A stretch of DNA of 64,000 nucleotides. It comes from Thermosulfurimonas marina. Lineage in GTDB: Bacteria; Desulfobacterota; Thermodesulfobacteria; Thermodesulfobacteriales; Thermodesulfobacteriaceae. The stretch covers positions 1,674,001 through 1,738,000 of the forward strand of contig NZ_CP042909.1 of the NCBI RefSeq assembly GCF_012317585.1, read 5' to 3'. The notes under the pieces are model-generated. The model had not been told where the DNA came from. It searched no databases and saw only the letters and a program-made list of their open reading frames with translations. The position numbers and the translations under genes were made by a program. This document shows positions 16,833-25,739 of the stretch, in pieces. Numbering within the stretch: position 1 is the stretch's first letter; each line of letters starts with the position of its first letter.

Positions 16833-19158
16833 AAGCCTCGCAGTACTCTCCCGAAACTACATAGGGAATATAAGGCCAGAGGAGTTCTTTCGGAAGTCCC
16901 TTCCGCAGCCTCTTTTCCGGACAGAGGAGGAATTGGTCTCCACGGACAAAGAGGGTGAGGGCTCCCTCTCGGGCGGTCTCGTAGAGGGGGATCCCGTGGA
17001 CCTTGAGCCAGCGGCGTACCGCGGGGTGAGGGTGTTTCCGGCCCCGGGCCGAGGCCAGGGCCACCCGGGGTTTCAAGGCCTCCCAGGCCGGGGCGAAAAG
17101 GCCGCTTGCAGCCCCGTGATGGGGCAGGATAAAGACCTCCGAGGGCAGAAGGGCGCCTTCCCTGAGGAGTCTCAAGAGTCTTTCCCTATCGGCATCCCCG
17201 GGAAAGAAGACCGTAAGCCCTCGATATTCCAAAAAGCTCAGCAGGCTCTCCCGGTTTTCAAGGCGCGCCGGGGGAGCGGGTCTCCCGGGAAGGAGAAAGA
17301 TTTGGGCCCTTTCCAGAGAAAGGACCATGGGTTTTTTAAGGGCCTCGGGGATCTCTCCCAGGGGCCTCCAGGAAGACGGCCGGAAGGCTCCGGAAAGGAC
17401 CTTCCGCAGAGGATAATCTTCTTTCAAGGCCGGGAGTCCTCCGGTGTGGTCAAGGTCTGGATGGGAGAGAAGGACCAGCTTCGGGTCTGGAAAGCCCAAC
17501 TTTTTCAAAAGGGGCCTGAGGACGTATCTTCCGGCCTCGAAATTTCCAAAGCGGGCCCCGGCATCGAAGAGGACTCCCTGGTTTCCGGGCAGATGGACGG
17601 CCACGGCGTTGGCTTTGCCGATATCGCTCACCAAAAGGTAAAAGACCCTCTCCCGAGCCCCCCAACCCAGGGCACTTAAGAGCAAAAATAGCCCGCAGGA
17701 GAAAAGGGCCGCCGATCTCCGTTGGTAAAAGAAAAGAACCAGAGAGGCGAGAAGGGAGGCCAGGGCCAGGCTGAAAAGTCCCACCGGCCAAGGGGGACGG
17801 AGGACGGGGGAGGGGAGGGGGAGGTTGCGGAAAATTCCGGCGAGATGCCCCAGGGTCTCGGCCATCGGCGTAGCGGTTCCTGGAGAGATCAGGGCCAGGA
17901 GCCCGCAGAGGAGTTCCCCAGGAATGAGGATCGCACACCAAAGGGGGAAAGTGAGGAGAGTATTCAGGGGGCCCAGGAGGGCGGCTTCTCCGAAATAATA
18001 AAGCACCAAAGGAAGGGTGAAGGCCCAGGCCCCGAGGGAGAGGGCCAGGGCCTCCAGGGGCCAGGCCAGCAGGCGTCGTTGGGGAAGACGGCCTTTCAGG
18101 AGGCCGTGGGCCAAAAGGATGCCGGCTACGGCGGCCACGGAGAGCCGGAAAGAGACCGAGAGCACCTCTTGGGGTTTCAGGAAAAGAAGAAGGACCACCG
18201 CTCCGGCCAGAAGTTCCCAGCCCGAGACCCGCCGGAAAAAGATCCGGGAGAGGGTGAAGAGCCCGAGCATGGCCAGGGCCCTTTCGGCCGAAGGGGGGAA
18301 ACCGGCCAGGGCCGCGTAAAAGATCGCGGAAAAAAGACCGGCCAGGGCCGCGGGGATCTGGACCGGGATCCCGGAGAAAGACCAGAGGCGGGAAAGAAGG
18401 TTCCGGGTGGCCCAGAAGATGAGGCCGTAGAGGAGACCCAGATGAAATCCGGAGACCGCCAGGAAGTGAAAGAGGCCCAGGCGAGTGATCCTTTCCCGGA
18501 AATCCTCCTCCAAAAAGACCTTTTCTCCCAAAATCAAGGCCGAAAAGAGGCCCCGGGCCTCCGGGGAAAGCCCCAGGGCAAAACCGTAAAGCCTGGCCCT
18601 CAAGGCGGAGATTCCCCGAGATTTACGAGGAAAACACTCCAGATCCCGGCTATTTTTCAGGCGGAGCCGGAAACGGAGCCCCTGGGCGAGGAGGCTTTCG
18701 GAAAGCGTTGGGGAAAACGGATTGAGGAAGCCCCGGGGTCCGGGCCAGAGCCGGGCCACGAAGTCCGCCCCTGCCCGGCACTCCGGAGGGATCCTTCGGG
18801 CCAGGATCTGGCCCCGGCCCTTTCGGGTCTGAACCTCAAGGAGGGTCCCTCCGAAGGAGGCTTTCTCTTCAAGGATCTTTCCCGAGAAAACCTGCGGGGT
18901 CTTGAGAAAGAGGTTCCGGTCTTTTTGGAGGTGCCAGGACCCGAGGAGGAGCCCCAGGAGAAGGGCCAAGGGGACGGTCGGCCGGCGCAGGAGAAGACTT
19001 GTTCCCAGGAGGAGGGCTTTGAGGAAAGGGGAGGTTTCCCAGAAGGAGAGTAGGAGACCCAGGGCCAGCGCCGGGGTGGCTAAGAGCAGCGGAGGGCTTT
19101 TAGGCCTTGGGCGGCCGGGGGCCGAAAAGGGCCCTTCCCAGGCGCACAAGGGTGGCAC
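16804..19158 (-). CDS. comEC: DNA uptake channel ComEC/Rec2
   Basis: ComEC (784 aa) forms the inner-membrane channel for single-stranded DNA in natural transformation. The N-terminus has several hydrophobic helices, then a DUF4131/OB-like segment (about 90-160). The competence domain follows (LFHFLAVSGFHLGLLYGL near 225, then many helices to about 500). The C-terminal metallo-beta-lactamase-like domain contains LLSHPDLDHTGGLPALKEDY, FFPGDADRERLL, LPHHGAASG, and SARGRKHPHPAV. The listed start is a GTG inside the end of yggS (59-base overlap); no better start is visible and the first membrane helix begins just after the yggS stop. Pilus genes (pilC, pilR, pilS) elsewhere in the window would complement it. 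Confidence 0.93.
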   Translation of the reverse strand: MPPLCAWEGPFSAPGRPRPKSPPLLLATPALALGLLLSFWETSPFLKALLLGTSLLLRRPTVPLALLLGLLLGSWHLQKDRNLFLKTPQVFSGKILEEKASFGGTLLEVQTRKGRGQILARRIPPECRAGADFVARLWPGPRGFLNPFSPTLSESLLAQGLRFRLRLKNSRDLECFPRKSRGISALRARLYGFALGLSPEARGLFSALILGEKVFLEEDFRERITRLGLFHFLAVSGFHLGLLYGLIFWATRNLLSRLWSFSGIPVQIPAALAGLFSAIFYAALAGFPPSAERALAMLGLFTLSRIFFRRVSGWELLAGAVVLLLFLKPQEVLSVSFRLSVAAVAGILLAHGLLKGRLPQRRLLAWPLEALALSLGAWAFTLPLVLYYFGEAALLGPLNTLLTFPLWCAILIPGELLCGLLALISPGTATPMAETLGHLAGIFRNLPLPSPVLRPPWPVGLFSLALASLLASLVLFFYQRRSAALFSCGLFLLLSALGWGARERVFYLLVSDIGKANAVAVHLPGNQGVLFDAGARFGNFEAGRYVLRPLLKKLGFPDPKLVLLSHPDLDHTGGLPALKEDYPLRKVLSGAFRPSSWRPLGEIPEALKKPMVLSLERAQIFLLPGRPAPPARLENRESLLSFLEYRGLTVFFPGDADRERLLRLLREGALLPSEVFILPHHGAASGLFAPAWEALKPRVALASARGRKHPHPAVRRWLKVHGIPLYETAREGALTLFVRGDQFLLCPEKRLRKGLPKELLWPYIPYVVSGEYCEAYELHTLRDL

Positions 19159-19816
19159 CCTCCTCTATGGCCACCTCGAAATCATGGCTCATTCCCATGG
19201 AGAGTTCTCCGGGGCCAGGCAATTTCAGGGTTTCCCAGAGGTGATCCCGCATCTCCCGCAGGCGCCGAAAATAGGGGCGCACCTCCTCGGGGTCTTCAAA
19301 ATAAGGAGGAATGGTCATGAGTCCGCGCGGTTCCAGACCCGGAAGCTCAAGCACCCGGCGGGCCAGAGCCGGGACCTCCTCCGGAGGAGCCCCGGCCTTG
19401 CGCTCTTCCGGGGCCAGTTTGACCTGGATGAAGACCGGAAACCTCCGTCCCTCCTCTAGGGCCAGACGAGAAAGCCTTTCGGCGATTTCTGTCCGATCCA
19501 CGGTCTCGATGAGATCGAAGACCTTCAGGGCCTTGCGAGCCTTGTTGCGTTGGAGGTAGCCGATGAGGTGCCAGGAGAGGGGAAGGTCCTCGAGAAGGGG
19601 ACGCTTGCGCTCGGCCTCCTGCACGTAGTTTTCGCCCACCAGGCGCAGGCCGGCCTCGGCCGCGGCCCGGATCTTTTCCGGATTTTGGCCCTTGGCCGCC
19701 CCCAGGATGCGGATCTCCTCCGGGCGGCGGCCGACCCGCAGGGCCGCCTCCGCCACCCGCTCCCGAATTTCCTTAAACCGGCGGGCGATTTCTTCCGGTC
19801 CCCAAACTCTACCCAT
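19100..19816 (-). CDS. Pyridoxal phosphate homeostasis protein (YggS/PLPBP)
   Basis: A 238-aa PLP-binding TIM-barrel protein without known catalytic activity that buffers free PLP. The lysine that holds PLP is K42 (ILGAAKGQ). Other family words are LVGENYVQEA, WHLIGYLQRNKARK (family: HFIGxLQxNK), GLEPRGLMTIPPY, and LSMGMSHDFEVAI near the end. The start is 3 bases after the nadB stop. Context (NadB, ComEC) gives no extra hint. Confidence 0.94.
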   Translation of the reverse strand: MGRVWGPEEIARRFKEIRERVAEAALRVGRRPEEIRILGAAKGQNPEKIRAAAEAGLRLVGENYVQEAERKRPLLEDLPLSWHLIGYLQRNKARKALKVFDLIETVDRTEIAERLSRLALEEGRRFPVFIQVKLAPEERKAGAPPEEVPALARRVLELPGLEPRGLMTIPPYFEDPEEVRPYFRRLREMRDHLWETLKLPGPGELSMGMSHDFEVAIEEGATLVRLGRALFGPRPPKA

Positions 19817-19819
19817 GGC

Positions 19820-21430
19820 TCAAAGCCGTAAGACCTCCCGGGTGACCAGGGTCTCCCGGCAGAAGCGTTCGTCCTTTTCCGGGTATTCCTTGAGAAAATG
19901 GGCCCCGCGAGACTCCCTGCGGGAAAGGGCTGAGGCCACAATGAGTCGGGCCACCTGGCAGAGGTTGCGCAATTCCACAAATTCCGGGGTGAGAATATAA
20001 CGCCAGTAGTGGTCTTCTACCTCCCGGGCGATGAAATCCAGGCGCCGGCGGGCCAGCTCCAGCCGATCCAGGCTGCGGACGATTCCCACATAGTTCCACA
20101 TGAGGCGCCTTATGGCGTCCCAGTTGTGGGAGATGAGGACCTTTTCTTCCATGTCCACCGCCCCTCCGGGGTCCCAGTCCGGGACTTCTACCTGGGGAAG
20201 TTCCCGCAGGGCGGACCAGTTTTCGCGGATGGAAAGGGCGGCCTGGTGGGCGAAGACCAGGGCCTCAAGGAGGGAGTTGGAGGCCAGGCGGTTGGCCCCG
20301 TGAAGCCCGGTGCAGGCGCACTCTCCCACGGCATAAAGCCCGAAAAGATCGGTCTCGGCCCGCAGGTTGGTGAGCACTCCCCCGCACATATAATGGGCGG
20401 CGGGGACCACCGGAATAGGCTCCCGGGTGATGTCGATCCCGAAACGCAGGCAGGTCTCGTAGATGTAAGGGAAGCGTTGACGGACAAAGTCTGCGGGTTT
20501 GTGGGAGATATCCAACCACACATGGTCGGCCCCGCTGCGCTTGAGTTCCAGGTCGATGGCCCGGGCTACGATGTCCCGAGGGGCGAGCTCCCGGGCAGGA
20601 TGATACTTGTGCATGAAGGGACGGCCTTCAGGATCAAGGAGCACGGCCCCCTCTCCCCGCAGGGCCTCGGAGATAAGGAAGTTTTTGGCCCGAGGATGGT
20701 AAAGACAGGTGGGGTGGAACTGGACAAACTCCAGGTTGGCCGCCCGGGCCCCCGCCCGCACCGCTAGAGCCACTCCGTCCCCGGTAGCGTTGTCCGGGTT
20801 GCTGGTGTAAAGATAGACCTTGCCCGCCCCTCCGGTGGCCAGCACCACCACCGGGGCTAGTACGGTCTCGATGTGCCCGTCCCCCCAGCGCAGGATATAG
20901 GCCCCAAGGACCCGATCTCTTCCGGTATCCCTTCGGAGTTTCCCTAAAGTGATAAGGTCTACCGCCAAATGACCTTCAAGAAGGCGAATGGAGGACCTTT
21001 CCCGGGCCCGAGCCAGGAGTACCCGTTCGATCTCTCGACCGGTGTGGTCCTCCACGTGAAGGATCCGCCTTCGGGAATGGCCTCCCTCGAGGCCCAGATC
21101 GAAACGGGAGGGGTCCCGGGGATCCCGGCTAAATTCCACCCCCCATTCCAGGAGCTCCCGGATCCTTTCCGGGGCCTGGCGGACTACCAGTTCTACGGTC
21201 TCCCTTCGGCAGAGCCCGTCTCCGGCCCGAAGGGTGTCCTCGATATGGAGCTCGAAGGAATCGTCCTCGGCCATCACACAGGCAATACCCCCCTGAGCCA
21301 GGGCCGTGGCCGTTTCTTCGGCCCGCTTTTTGGTAATTACGGTGATTTCGGCCAGATCCGCCAGTTTTAGAGCCAGGGTGAGTCCGGCGATGCCGGAGCC
21401 GATGACCAAGATATCCGTGCGGAGGGCCAT
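19820..21430 (-). CDS. nadB: L-aspartate oxidase NadB
   Basis: NadB (536 aa) oxidises aspartate to iminoaspartate, the first step of de novo NAD synthesis; in anaerobes fumarate or a quinone can replace oxygen. FAD motif VIGSGIAGLTLALKLADL is near 10. Typical segments are ALAQGGIACVM, DDSFELHIEDTLRAGDGLC, VEFVQFHPTCLYHP-like EFVQFHPTCLYHPRA, ARELAPRDIVARAID, and GLYAVGECACTGLHGANRLA. The C-terminal helical domain has the usual WNYVGIVRS. It starts one base before apgM ends. Confidence 0.97.
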   Translation of the reverse strand: MALRTDILVIGSGIAGLTLALKLADLAEITVITKKRAEETATALAQGGIACVMAEDDSFELHIEDTLRAGDGLCRRETVELVVRQAPERIRELLEWGVEFSRDPRDPSRFDLGLEGGHSRRRILHVEDHTGREIERVLLARARERSSIRLLEGHLAVDLITLGKLRRDTGRDRVLGAYILRWGDGHIETVLAPVVVLATGGAGKVYLYTSNPDNATGDGVALAVRAGARAANLEFVQFHPTCLYHPRAKNFLISEALRGEGAVLLDPEGRPFMHKYHPARELAPRDIVARAIDLELKRSGADHVWLDISHKPADFVRQRFPYIYETCLRFGIDITREPIPVVPAAHYMCGGVLTNLRAETDLFGLYAVGECACTGLHGANRLASNSLLEALVFAHQAALSIRENWSALRELPQVEVPDWDPGGAVDMEEKVLISHNWDAIRRLMWNYVGIVRSLDRLELARRRLDFIAREVEDHYWRYILTPEFVELRNLCQVARLIVASALSRRESRGAHFLKEYPEKDERFCRETLVTREVLRL

Positions 21431-22657
21431 CTAGGCCTCCTCTGGAAGCCGGGGTTCCCTTTCCAGGAAGCGGCTCATCAGGCTCTGTCCGTCGGGGATG
21501 AAAAGTCCGCTGGCCTGGGCCGTTCTTTCGGAAAAGCCCTCGGCCCGCCTTTCCTCTCCGGAACGGGAGTCAAAGAGGACGAAGGGCACGGGTTTGGAGG
21601 AATGCGTGCGCAGGGGAATAGGGGTGAGATGGTCGGTGGCGGCCAGGATGCGGTAGGCCTCAAAACGGGCGGCAGCCTCTTCGATGACCGTGCGAACCAC
21701 ATAACGGTCGAAGTCTTGAATGGCTTTAATTTTGAGATCCACATCCCCCTGATGGGAGGCCTCGTCCGGGGCCTCCACATGCACCAGGACAAAATCCCGG
21801 CTTTCTAAGGCCTCCAGCGCCGCCAAGGCCTTGCCCTCGTAATTGGTGTCGAGGTACCCCGTGGCTCCCTCTACCTCGATCACCTCCAGTTTCGCCAGGC
21901 GCCCCAGTCCCTTGACCAGGTCCACGGCAGCCACTACGGCCCCGGTAAGGCCCCATTTTTGGGAAAAGGGCTCCAGAAGAGGCATACGCCCCTGTCCCCA
22001 GGGCCAGAGGGCGTTAGCCGGGGGTTTGCCCTCGGCGATGCGTTTCTGGTTGAGGGGGTGTTTTTCCAGAATGCGGATGGCCCGCATGAGGAAATTCCTT
22101 AACAGGGGCTCTTCCCGATAGGCCTGCCAGGCATGGTAGATGTTTTTCCCCAGGAGATCATGCGGAGGGACGGTGCGCAGGCCCTCCGGCCCTCCGCGCC
22201 AGAGGAGGATATGGCGGTAGCTTTTCCCACAAAAGAGTTCCAACTTTTCGTCGGCCAGTTCCCGGTTAAGGTCCTCGATGAGGATGCGGGCCTCTTCGGT
22301 GGAGATGTGTCCGGCACTGTAGTCTTCCATGATCAGGTTCTGCCCCACCCTTTTTAAGGTCACCAGGTTGCACCGGAAGGCCACATCCTCGGGCCGCATA
22401 GGGATACCTAAGCTTGCGGCCTCAATGGGTCCCCGGCCGGTGTATTTTTTCTCTGGGGGATATCCCAGGAGGCTCATGTTGGCCACGTCGCTTCCGGGAG
22501 GCATCCCCTGGGGCACGGTTTGAACCAACCCTATTTCTCCGTGTCGGGCCAAAAAATCCAGCCCCGGTATGGTGGCCACCTCGAGAGGGGTGCGCCCGTC
22601 AAGCTCCTTTAAAGGGAAATCACCCATACCGTCGCCGATCAGCAGAATGTATTTCAT
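21431..22657 (-). CDS. apgM: Cofactor-independent phosphoglycerate mutase, archaeal type (ApgM)
   Basis: This 408-aa enzyme interconverts 3- and 2-phosphoglycerate. It is the archaeal-type aPGAM, not the bacterial GpmI: MKYILLIGDGMGDFPLKEL at the N-terminus, PPGSDVANMSLLGYPPEKKY (with the nucleophilic serine region), then YTGRGPIEAA. VHVEAPDEASHQGDVDLK is the metal-binding segment, and RILAATDHLTPIPLRTHSS provides the last ligands. The start overlaps the slyD-like gene by 4 bases. Such enzymes are common in Desulfobacterota and other anaerobes. Confidence 0.95.
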   Translation of the reverse strand: MKYILLIGDGMGDFPLKELDGRTPLEVATIPGLDFLARHGEIGLVQTVPQGMPPGSDVANMSLLGYPPEKKYTGRGPIEAASLGIPMRPEDVAFRCNLVTLKRVGQNLIMEDYSAGHISTEEARILIEDLNRELADEKLELFCGKSYRHILLWRGGPEGLRTVPPHDLLGKNIYHAWQAYREEPLLRNFLMRAIRILEKHPLNQKRIAEGKPPANALWPWGQGRMPLLEPFSQKWGLTGAVVAAVDLVKGLGRLAKLEVIEVEGATGYLDTNYEGKALAALEALESRDFVLVHVEAPDEASHQGDVDLKIKAIQDFDRYVVRTVIEEAAARFEAYRILAATDHLTPIPLRTHSSKPVPFVLFDSRSGEERRAEGFSERTAQASGLFIPDGQSLMSRFLEREPRLPEEA

Positions 22658-23121
22658 ATCTTCTGGCCTCCTTGGGGCTCGGAGATCTTTTCCACCTTGA
22701 GGATTTCCAGGTCAAAGCGCAGGGGTTTTCCGGCTAGGGGATGGTTGAGATCTACTACCGCCACTCGGGAGTCTCTCCGGGCAAGCCTTGCCGGGTGAAG
22801 TACCCCCAGTTCGTCTGGGACGAAGATGGTCTCCCCGGGCCGGGCCTGGGGAGGGATCTTTTCTACGGGCAGAAATTGGATCTTACGGGGGTCATACCAG
22901 CCGTAATGTTCGTCCGGGGGGACCCACACTGAAAGGACTTCCCCCTCCGTGTGCCCCAGGAGGGCCTTTTCCACGGAAGGGGGAAAGCGGCCTTCCCCCA
23001 CGATAATGGTCACCGGCTCCTCGGAGGCGTCCACCAGGCCGCCTTCGGCCAGCACCCGATAGCGGAAGGAGACGCGATCCCCCGGGCCGATCCTTTTTTC
23101 GGAAACTACTTCCCCCGCCAT
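22654..23121 (-). CDS. FKBP-type peptidyl-prolyl isomerase, SlyD-like
   Basis: A 155-aa SlyD-family prolyl isomerase/chaperone. The FKBP half-domain (DRVSFRYRVLAEGGLVDASE, 19-38; then VGEGRFPPSVEKALLGHTEG) is interrupted by the insert-in-flap domain (about 70-120), which bears the chaperone activity (WVPPDEHYGWYDPRKI). The fold closes with VDLNHPLAGKPLRFDLEIL. There is no His-rich metal tail as in E. coli SlyD. It follows the trihaem cytochrome by 44 bases and might assist folding of redox proteins. Confidence 0.92.
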   Translation of the reverse strand: MAGEVVSEKRIGPGDRVSFRYRVLAEGGLVDASEEPVTIIVGEGRFPPSVEKALLGHTEGEVLSVWVPPDEHYGWYDPRKIQFLPVEKIPPQARPGETIFVPDELGVLHPARLARRDSRVAVVDLNHPLAGKPLRFDLEILKVEKISEPQGGQKI

Positions 23122-23165
23122 CCAGGGGGAAGATAATCCCTCGGCCCGGGGGAGGCAAGGAGGTT

Positions 23166-23579
23166 TTAGTGTTCTCCTTTTTCTTCAGCTTCTTCGGTCT
23201 TTTGAGTCAGTCTCTTCCACCCCATAACTCCGATATGACAGGTGGCACAGCGGGTATTGGAGGCAAAGGCCGTCTCTCCATCGTGACAGGTCCCACAGTA
23301 ATTTCCGTTATAGAGGGATTCCATGTTGAAGTCCTCATTTTCTTGAGTGGCTCCGGCTTCCATAGGAAAGACCTCCTCATGGCAGTCTTCACAGGAAAGG
23401 CCGGCCTCTTCCACGTGGATCTTGTGGTCGAAAAGGACGGCCTTTAGAGGTTTGGTAAAAATAATGGGGTAGGTGGGATACTCCGCCTCCTCTTCACCAT
23501 CCTGCCCTACCGAGGGCAAGGCATGCAGGATGAGTCCCAGGGTCAAAAATATGGTGATGAGAAGTAGGCTCTTTTTCAT
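23166..23579 (-). CDS. Periplasmic trihaem c-type cytochrome (c7-like)
   Basis: A 137-aa exported cytochrome. A signal peptide covers about 1-26 (MKKSLLLITIFLTLGLILHA). Three haem sites are at C63-H67 (CEDCH), C95-H99 (CGTCH) and C111-H115 (CATCH), with H52 and H55 as candidate distal ligands: a c7/class III-like arrangement. The ATG at 23579 is chosen because AGGAGG sits 6 bases upstream and a signal peptide follows at once; the longer reading would run into the neighbour. It is the last gene of the NrfD/ferredoxin unit and is its probable electron partner in the periplasm. Confidence 0.88.
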   Translation of the reverse strand: MKKSLLLITIFLTLGLILHALPSVGQDGEEEAEYPTYPIIFTKPLKAVLFDHKIHVEEAGLSCEDCHEEVFPMEAGATQENEDFNMESLYNGNYCGTCHDGETAFASNTRCATCHIGVMGWKRLTQKTEEAEEKGEH

Positions 23580-23592
23580 GGCCTTACCTCCT

Positions 23593-24354
23593 TTAGTTAA
23601 TAGTGTAAAAGACATTGGGCCGGGCCCCCATCGAGGGTCTCAGGACCCAGATGGCTCGCTGAGGATCATGGACCAGCTGATAGACCTGGCTTTCAGGATC
23701 GGAAAGATCGCCGAAGATCCGCACCCCTGCCGGACAGGCCTTGGCACAGGCCGTGGGAAATTCTCCCTCGGAGAGCCGGGACTCCCAGCAGAAGTCGCAC
23801 TTGTCAATGGCCCGTTTTTCTTCGTTGAAATACCGCATATCGTAAGGACAGGCCGCCATGCAGGTTTTGCAGCCGATGCACTTTTTGATGTTCATCCGCA
23901 CGATACCGGTCTTGGGGTCTTTGAAAGTGGCCTTGGTGGGACAGGCCCGCACACAGGGGGGTTCATTGCAGTGATTGCAGAGGATGGGCATGAAGCGTCG
24001 TTCCCACTCTCCCGGGCCTTTAGGAAAATGTTGTTCCAGGATACGCGTGCGCCAGCCGTAAGGGGGGACGTGGTTGGTCTTGCGACAGGCCTCCATGCAC
24101 CGTTCGCAATCGATACAGCGGTCGGTCCGAAGGACCATGCTGTAGTGGGGTTTATAGGGGTAATGTCCCACATACTCGGGGATATCCGCATAGACCTCCC
24201 TTACCCTGGAGACCACCGAAAGAAGGGTTCCCCCGGCGTAGACCCCGGTAATCACCAGGCCCAGTTTGAGAAAGGCCCGCCTTTCTTCTACGGAAATATG
24301 TTCTACCCCTTCGTTTTTAAGATTTTTGAGCCATTCGGCAAAACCCTTGAACAT
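23593..24354 (-). CDS. Periplasmic four-cluster 4Fe-4S subunit (NrfC/HybA/PsrB type) with Tat signal
   Basis: A 253-aa iron-sulfur protein. A twin-arginine signal is visible (EERRAFLKLG, R25-R26, then a hydrophobic stretch to about 48). Sixteen cysteines form four clusters: C80/83/86/90, C126/129/134/138, C159/162/165/169 and C186/189/203/207. This is the pattern of subunits that carry electrons between an NrfD/PsrC-type quinone protein and a periplasmic partner. It starts 21 bases after the nrfD-like stop and ends 13 bases before the cytochrome ATG. The window has no molybdopterin catalytic subunit beside it, so the partner is likely the cytochrome. Confidence 0.93.
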   Translation of the reverse strand: MFKGFAEWLKNLKNEGVEHISVEERRAFLKLGLVITGVYAGGTLLSVVSRVREVYADIPEYVGHYPYKPHYSMVLRTDRCIDCERCMEACRKTNHVPPYGWRTRILEQHFPKGPGEWERRFMPILCNHCNEPPCVRACPTKATFKDPKTGIVRMNIKKCIGCKTCMAACPYDMRYFNEEKRAIDKCDFCWESRLSEGEFPTACAKACPAGVRIFGDLSDPESQVYQLVHDPQRAIWVLRPSMGARPNVFYTIN

Positions 24355-24375
24355 ATTTTCACCTCCTTAAGAGTT

Positions 24376-25536
24376 TTAATGTTTCACCGGAGGATGACCC
24401 TTAAAGGCCATCTCTCCCCAGGAAAAAAGAGCCCCGAAAAGACCGAAAGAACCCAAGACTACCAGCCACTCCGAAAGGGAAGGGGTGTAGTGGTAGTATT
24501 CGGGAAGTCCGTAGATATGCATACCGTGATAGTGGGGCACGATCTGACCCCCAACAACTAGGTCATAGCGCATGACAAAGATGGCCAAAAGGGCCAGTCC
24601 GGCCACATAGGCCATGGCGTTGATATCCCGGGCCCGTACCCCGATTACCACCAGGAAGGGCAGCACCAGTCCCAAGAAGATCTCAAAGACCCAGAAATTG
24701 AAGGCGAAGGGTCCTTTGAGCATGGCCATAATGGTTTCCCATTTTCCGTGAGGTTTTCCGGCCAGGCTGGCGATGATCTTCCAGATGGTAAAGAAGATCA
24801 CTACCGCGGTAAGGAGGGCGTAGACTTTTCCGGTTACCTGTAAGGCGCGCACCACCTCGGGTTCCATCTGGCGATCGGTCAGGCGATAGGCCAGCCAGGT
24901 AAAAAAGAGGATAGCTGCCGCCCCGCTCATCATGGCCGAGGCGATGAAGTAGATGGGCATGTAGGGGCCATACCAAAACTCGTGGGCATGCAAAAGCCCG
25001 AAGACCGCTCCTAGGTTACTGTGAGCCGCCACACCGGAGATCACCCCCAGGAGACCGGCAAGCCCCGCCTCTTTGTGCTTGTGGAGCTGGATGAGCCCAA
25101 ACTCCACCAGCATGAAAAAGAGGTAGGCCCCATAGAGGGTTCCCATCCACCAGATGTTGGACCGCAGATTGGGAGAAAGGGTGTTCCATATGGGAAGCCT
25201 CCAAGGATTTTCTAGCTCTAGGCCAATGGCTAAAAAACCCGAAACAATGGTGGCGATGGCCAGAAAAATGCTCCGGCTGGCCACCGGCTCCATGGGCTTG
25301 TAACCAAAGACATGCCCGATGGAAGAGGTTAGACATAGACCGGTGGAGGTGACCACCCAGAAGACGTAAGTGGAGATCAGGATGCCCCAGGGGATCTCCC
25401 GGGTCACTCCGTAAACTTCCGTGTGTCCTACCAGAAAACCCCGGATCCCGGCGGCCACCCCCACCCCCAAAAGGATCAAGGAGATCACAAATAAAACCAT
25501 TATTCGACCTTGCCTAACATTACCAGCTACTACCAT
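24376..25536 (-). CDS. NrfD/PsrC-family quinone-interacting membrane protein
   Basis: A 386-aa integral membrane protein with about nine or ten hydrophobic helices (e.g. IMVLFVISLILLGVGVAAGI near 12 and AIATIVSGFLAIGLELE near 95). Family hallmarks of NrfD/PsrC/HybB are seen: WGILISTYVFWVVTSTGLCL, ENPWRLPIWNTLSPNLRS, and SNLGAVFGLLHAHEFWYGP. It exchanges electrons with menaquinone. It is the first gene of a three-gene unit with the 4Fe-4S and trihaem proteins, giving a quinone:cytochrome oxidoreductase without its own catalytic enzyme. An operator-like palindrome lies upstream (25603-25615). Confidence 0.92.
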   Translation of the reverse strand: MVVAGNVRQGRIMVLFVISLILLGVGVAAGIRGFLVGHTEVYGVTREIPWGILISTYVFWVVTSTGLCLTSSIGHVFGYKPMEPVASRSIFLAIATIVSGFLAIGLELENPWRLPIWNTLSPNLRSNIWWMGTLYGAYLFFMLVEFGLIQLHKHKEAGLAGLLGVISGVAAHSNLGAVFGLLHAHEFWYGPYMPIYFIASAMMSGAAAILFFTWLAYRLTDRQMEPEVVRALQVTGKVYALLTAVVIFFTIWKIIASLAGKPHGKWETIMAMLKGPFAFNFWVFEIFLGLVLPFLVVIGVRARDINAMAYVAGLALLAIFVMRYDLVVGGQIVPHYHGMHIYGLPEYYHYTPSLSEWLVVLGSFGLFGALFSWGEMAFKGHPPVKH

Positions 25537-25602
25537 AGGTCCCTCCTTTAAATCTGGAATTTAAAATTTCCACTTCTTAGGATAAAAACCTTACCGACAG
25601 GA

Positions 25603-25615
25603 GACCTTAAAGGTC
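25603..25615. promoter_or_regulatory. Operator-like palindrome upstream of the nrfD unit
   Basis: GACCTTAAAGGTC is a perfect 6-bp inverted repeat around one base, 67 bases before the nrfD-like start, in an AT-rich 203-base gap. On the minus strand it overlaps a TTGACC hexamer, although no convincing -10 at the right distance follows. A regulator binding here is possible but unidentified. Confidence 0.4.
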
Positions 25616-25703
25616 AAATGGAATTTTAAGGGAGAAGAGACTTTTGGTGGACCCTAAGAGAACTTTAAAGAATTTTTTGGAGAGTTTTTAGACGAAAGGA
25701 AAA

Positions 25704-25730
25704 GGGGAGCCGGACGGAAACCGGCCCCCC
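25704..25730 (-). terminator. Rho-independent terminator after the ImcH-like gene
   Basis: On the minus strand GGGGGGCCGG and CCGGCTCCCC can pair over 10 bp (one G-U) around a 7-base loop, followed by TTTTCCTTT. It lies 10 bases past the stop of the multihaem cytochrome gene and separates it from the nrfD unit. Confidence 0.8.
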
Positions 25731-25739
25731 GTCTTGGAT

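Noticed and set aside
17722-19053. A 443-codon open frame antisense to comEC
   Set aside because: Composition (Gly, Glu, Lys, Gln runs) is that of a reverse-strand shadow; comEC on the other strand is well supported.
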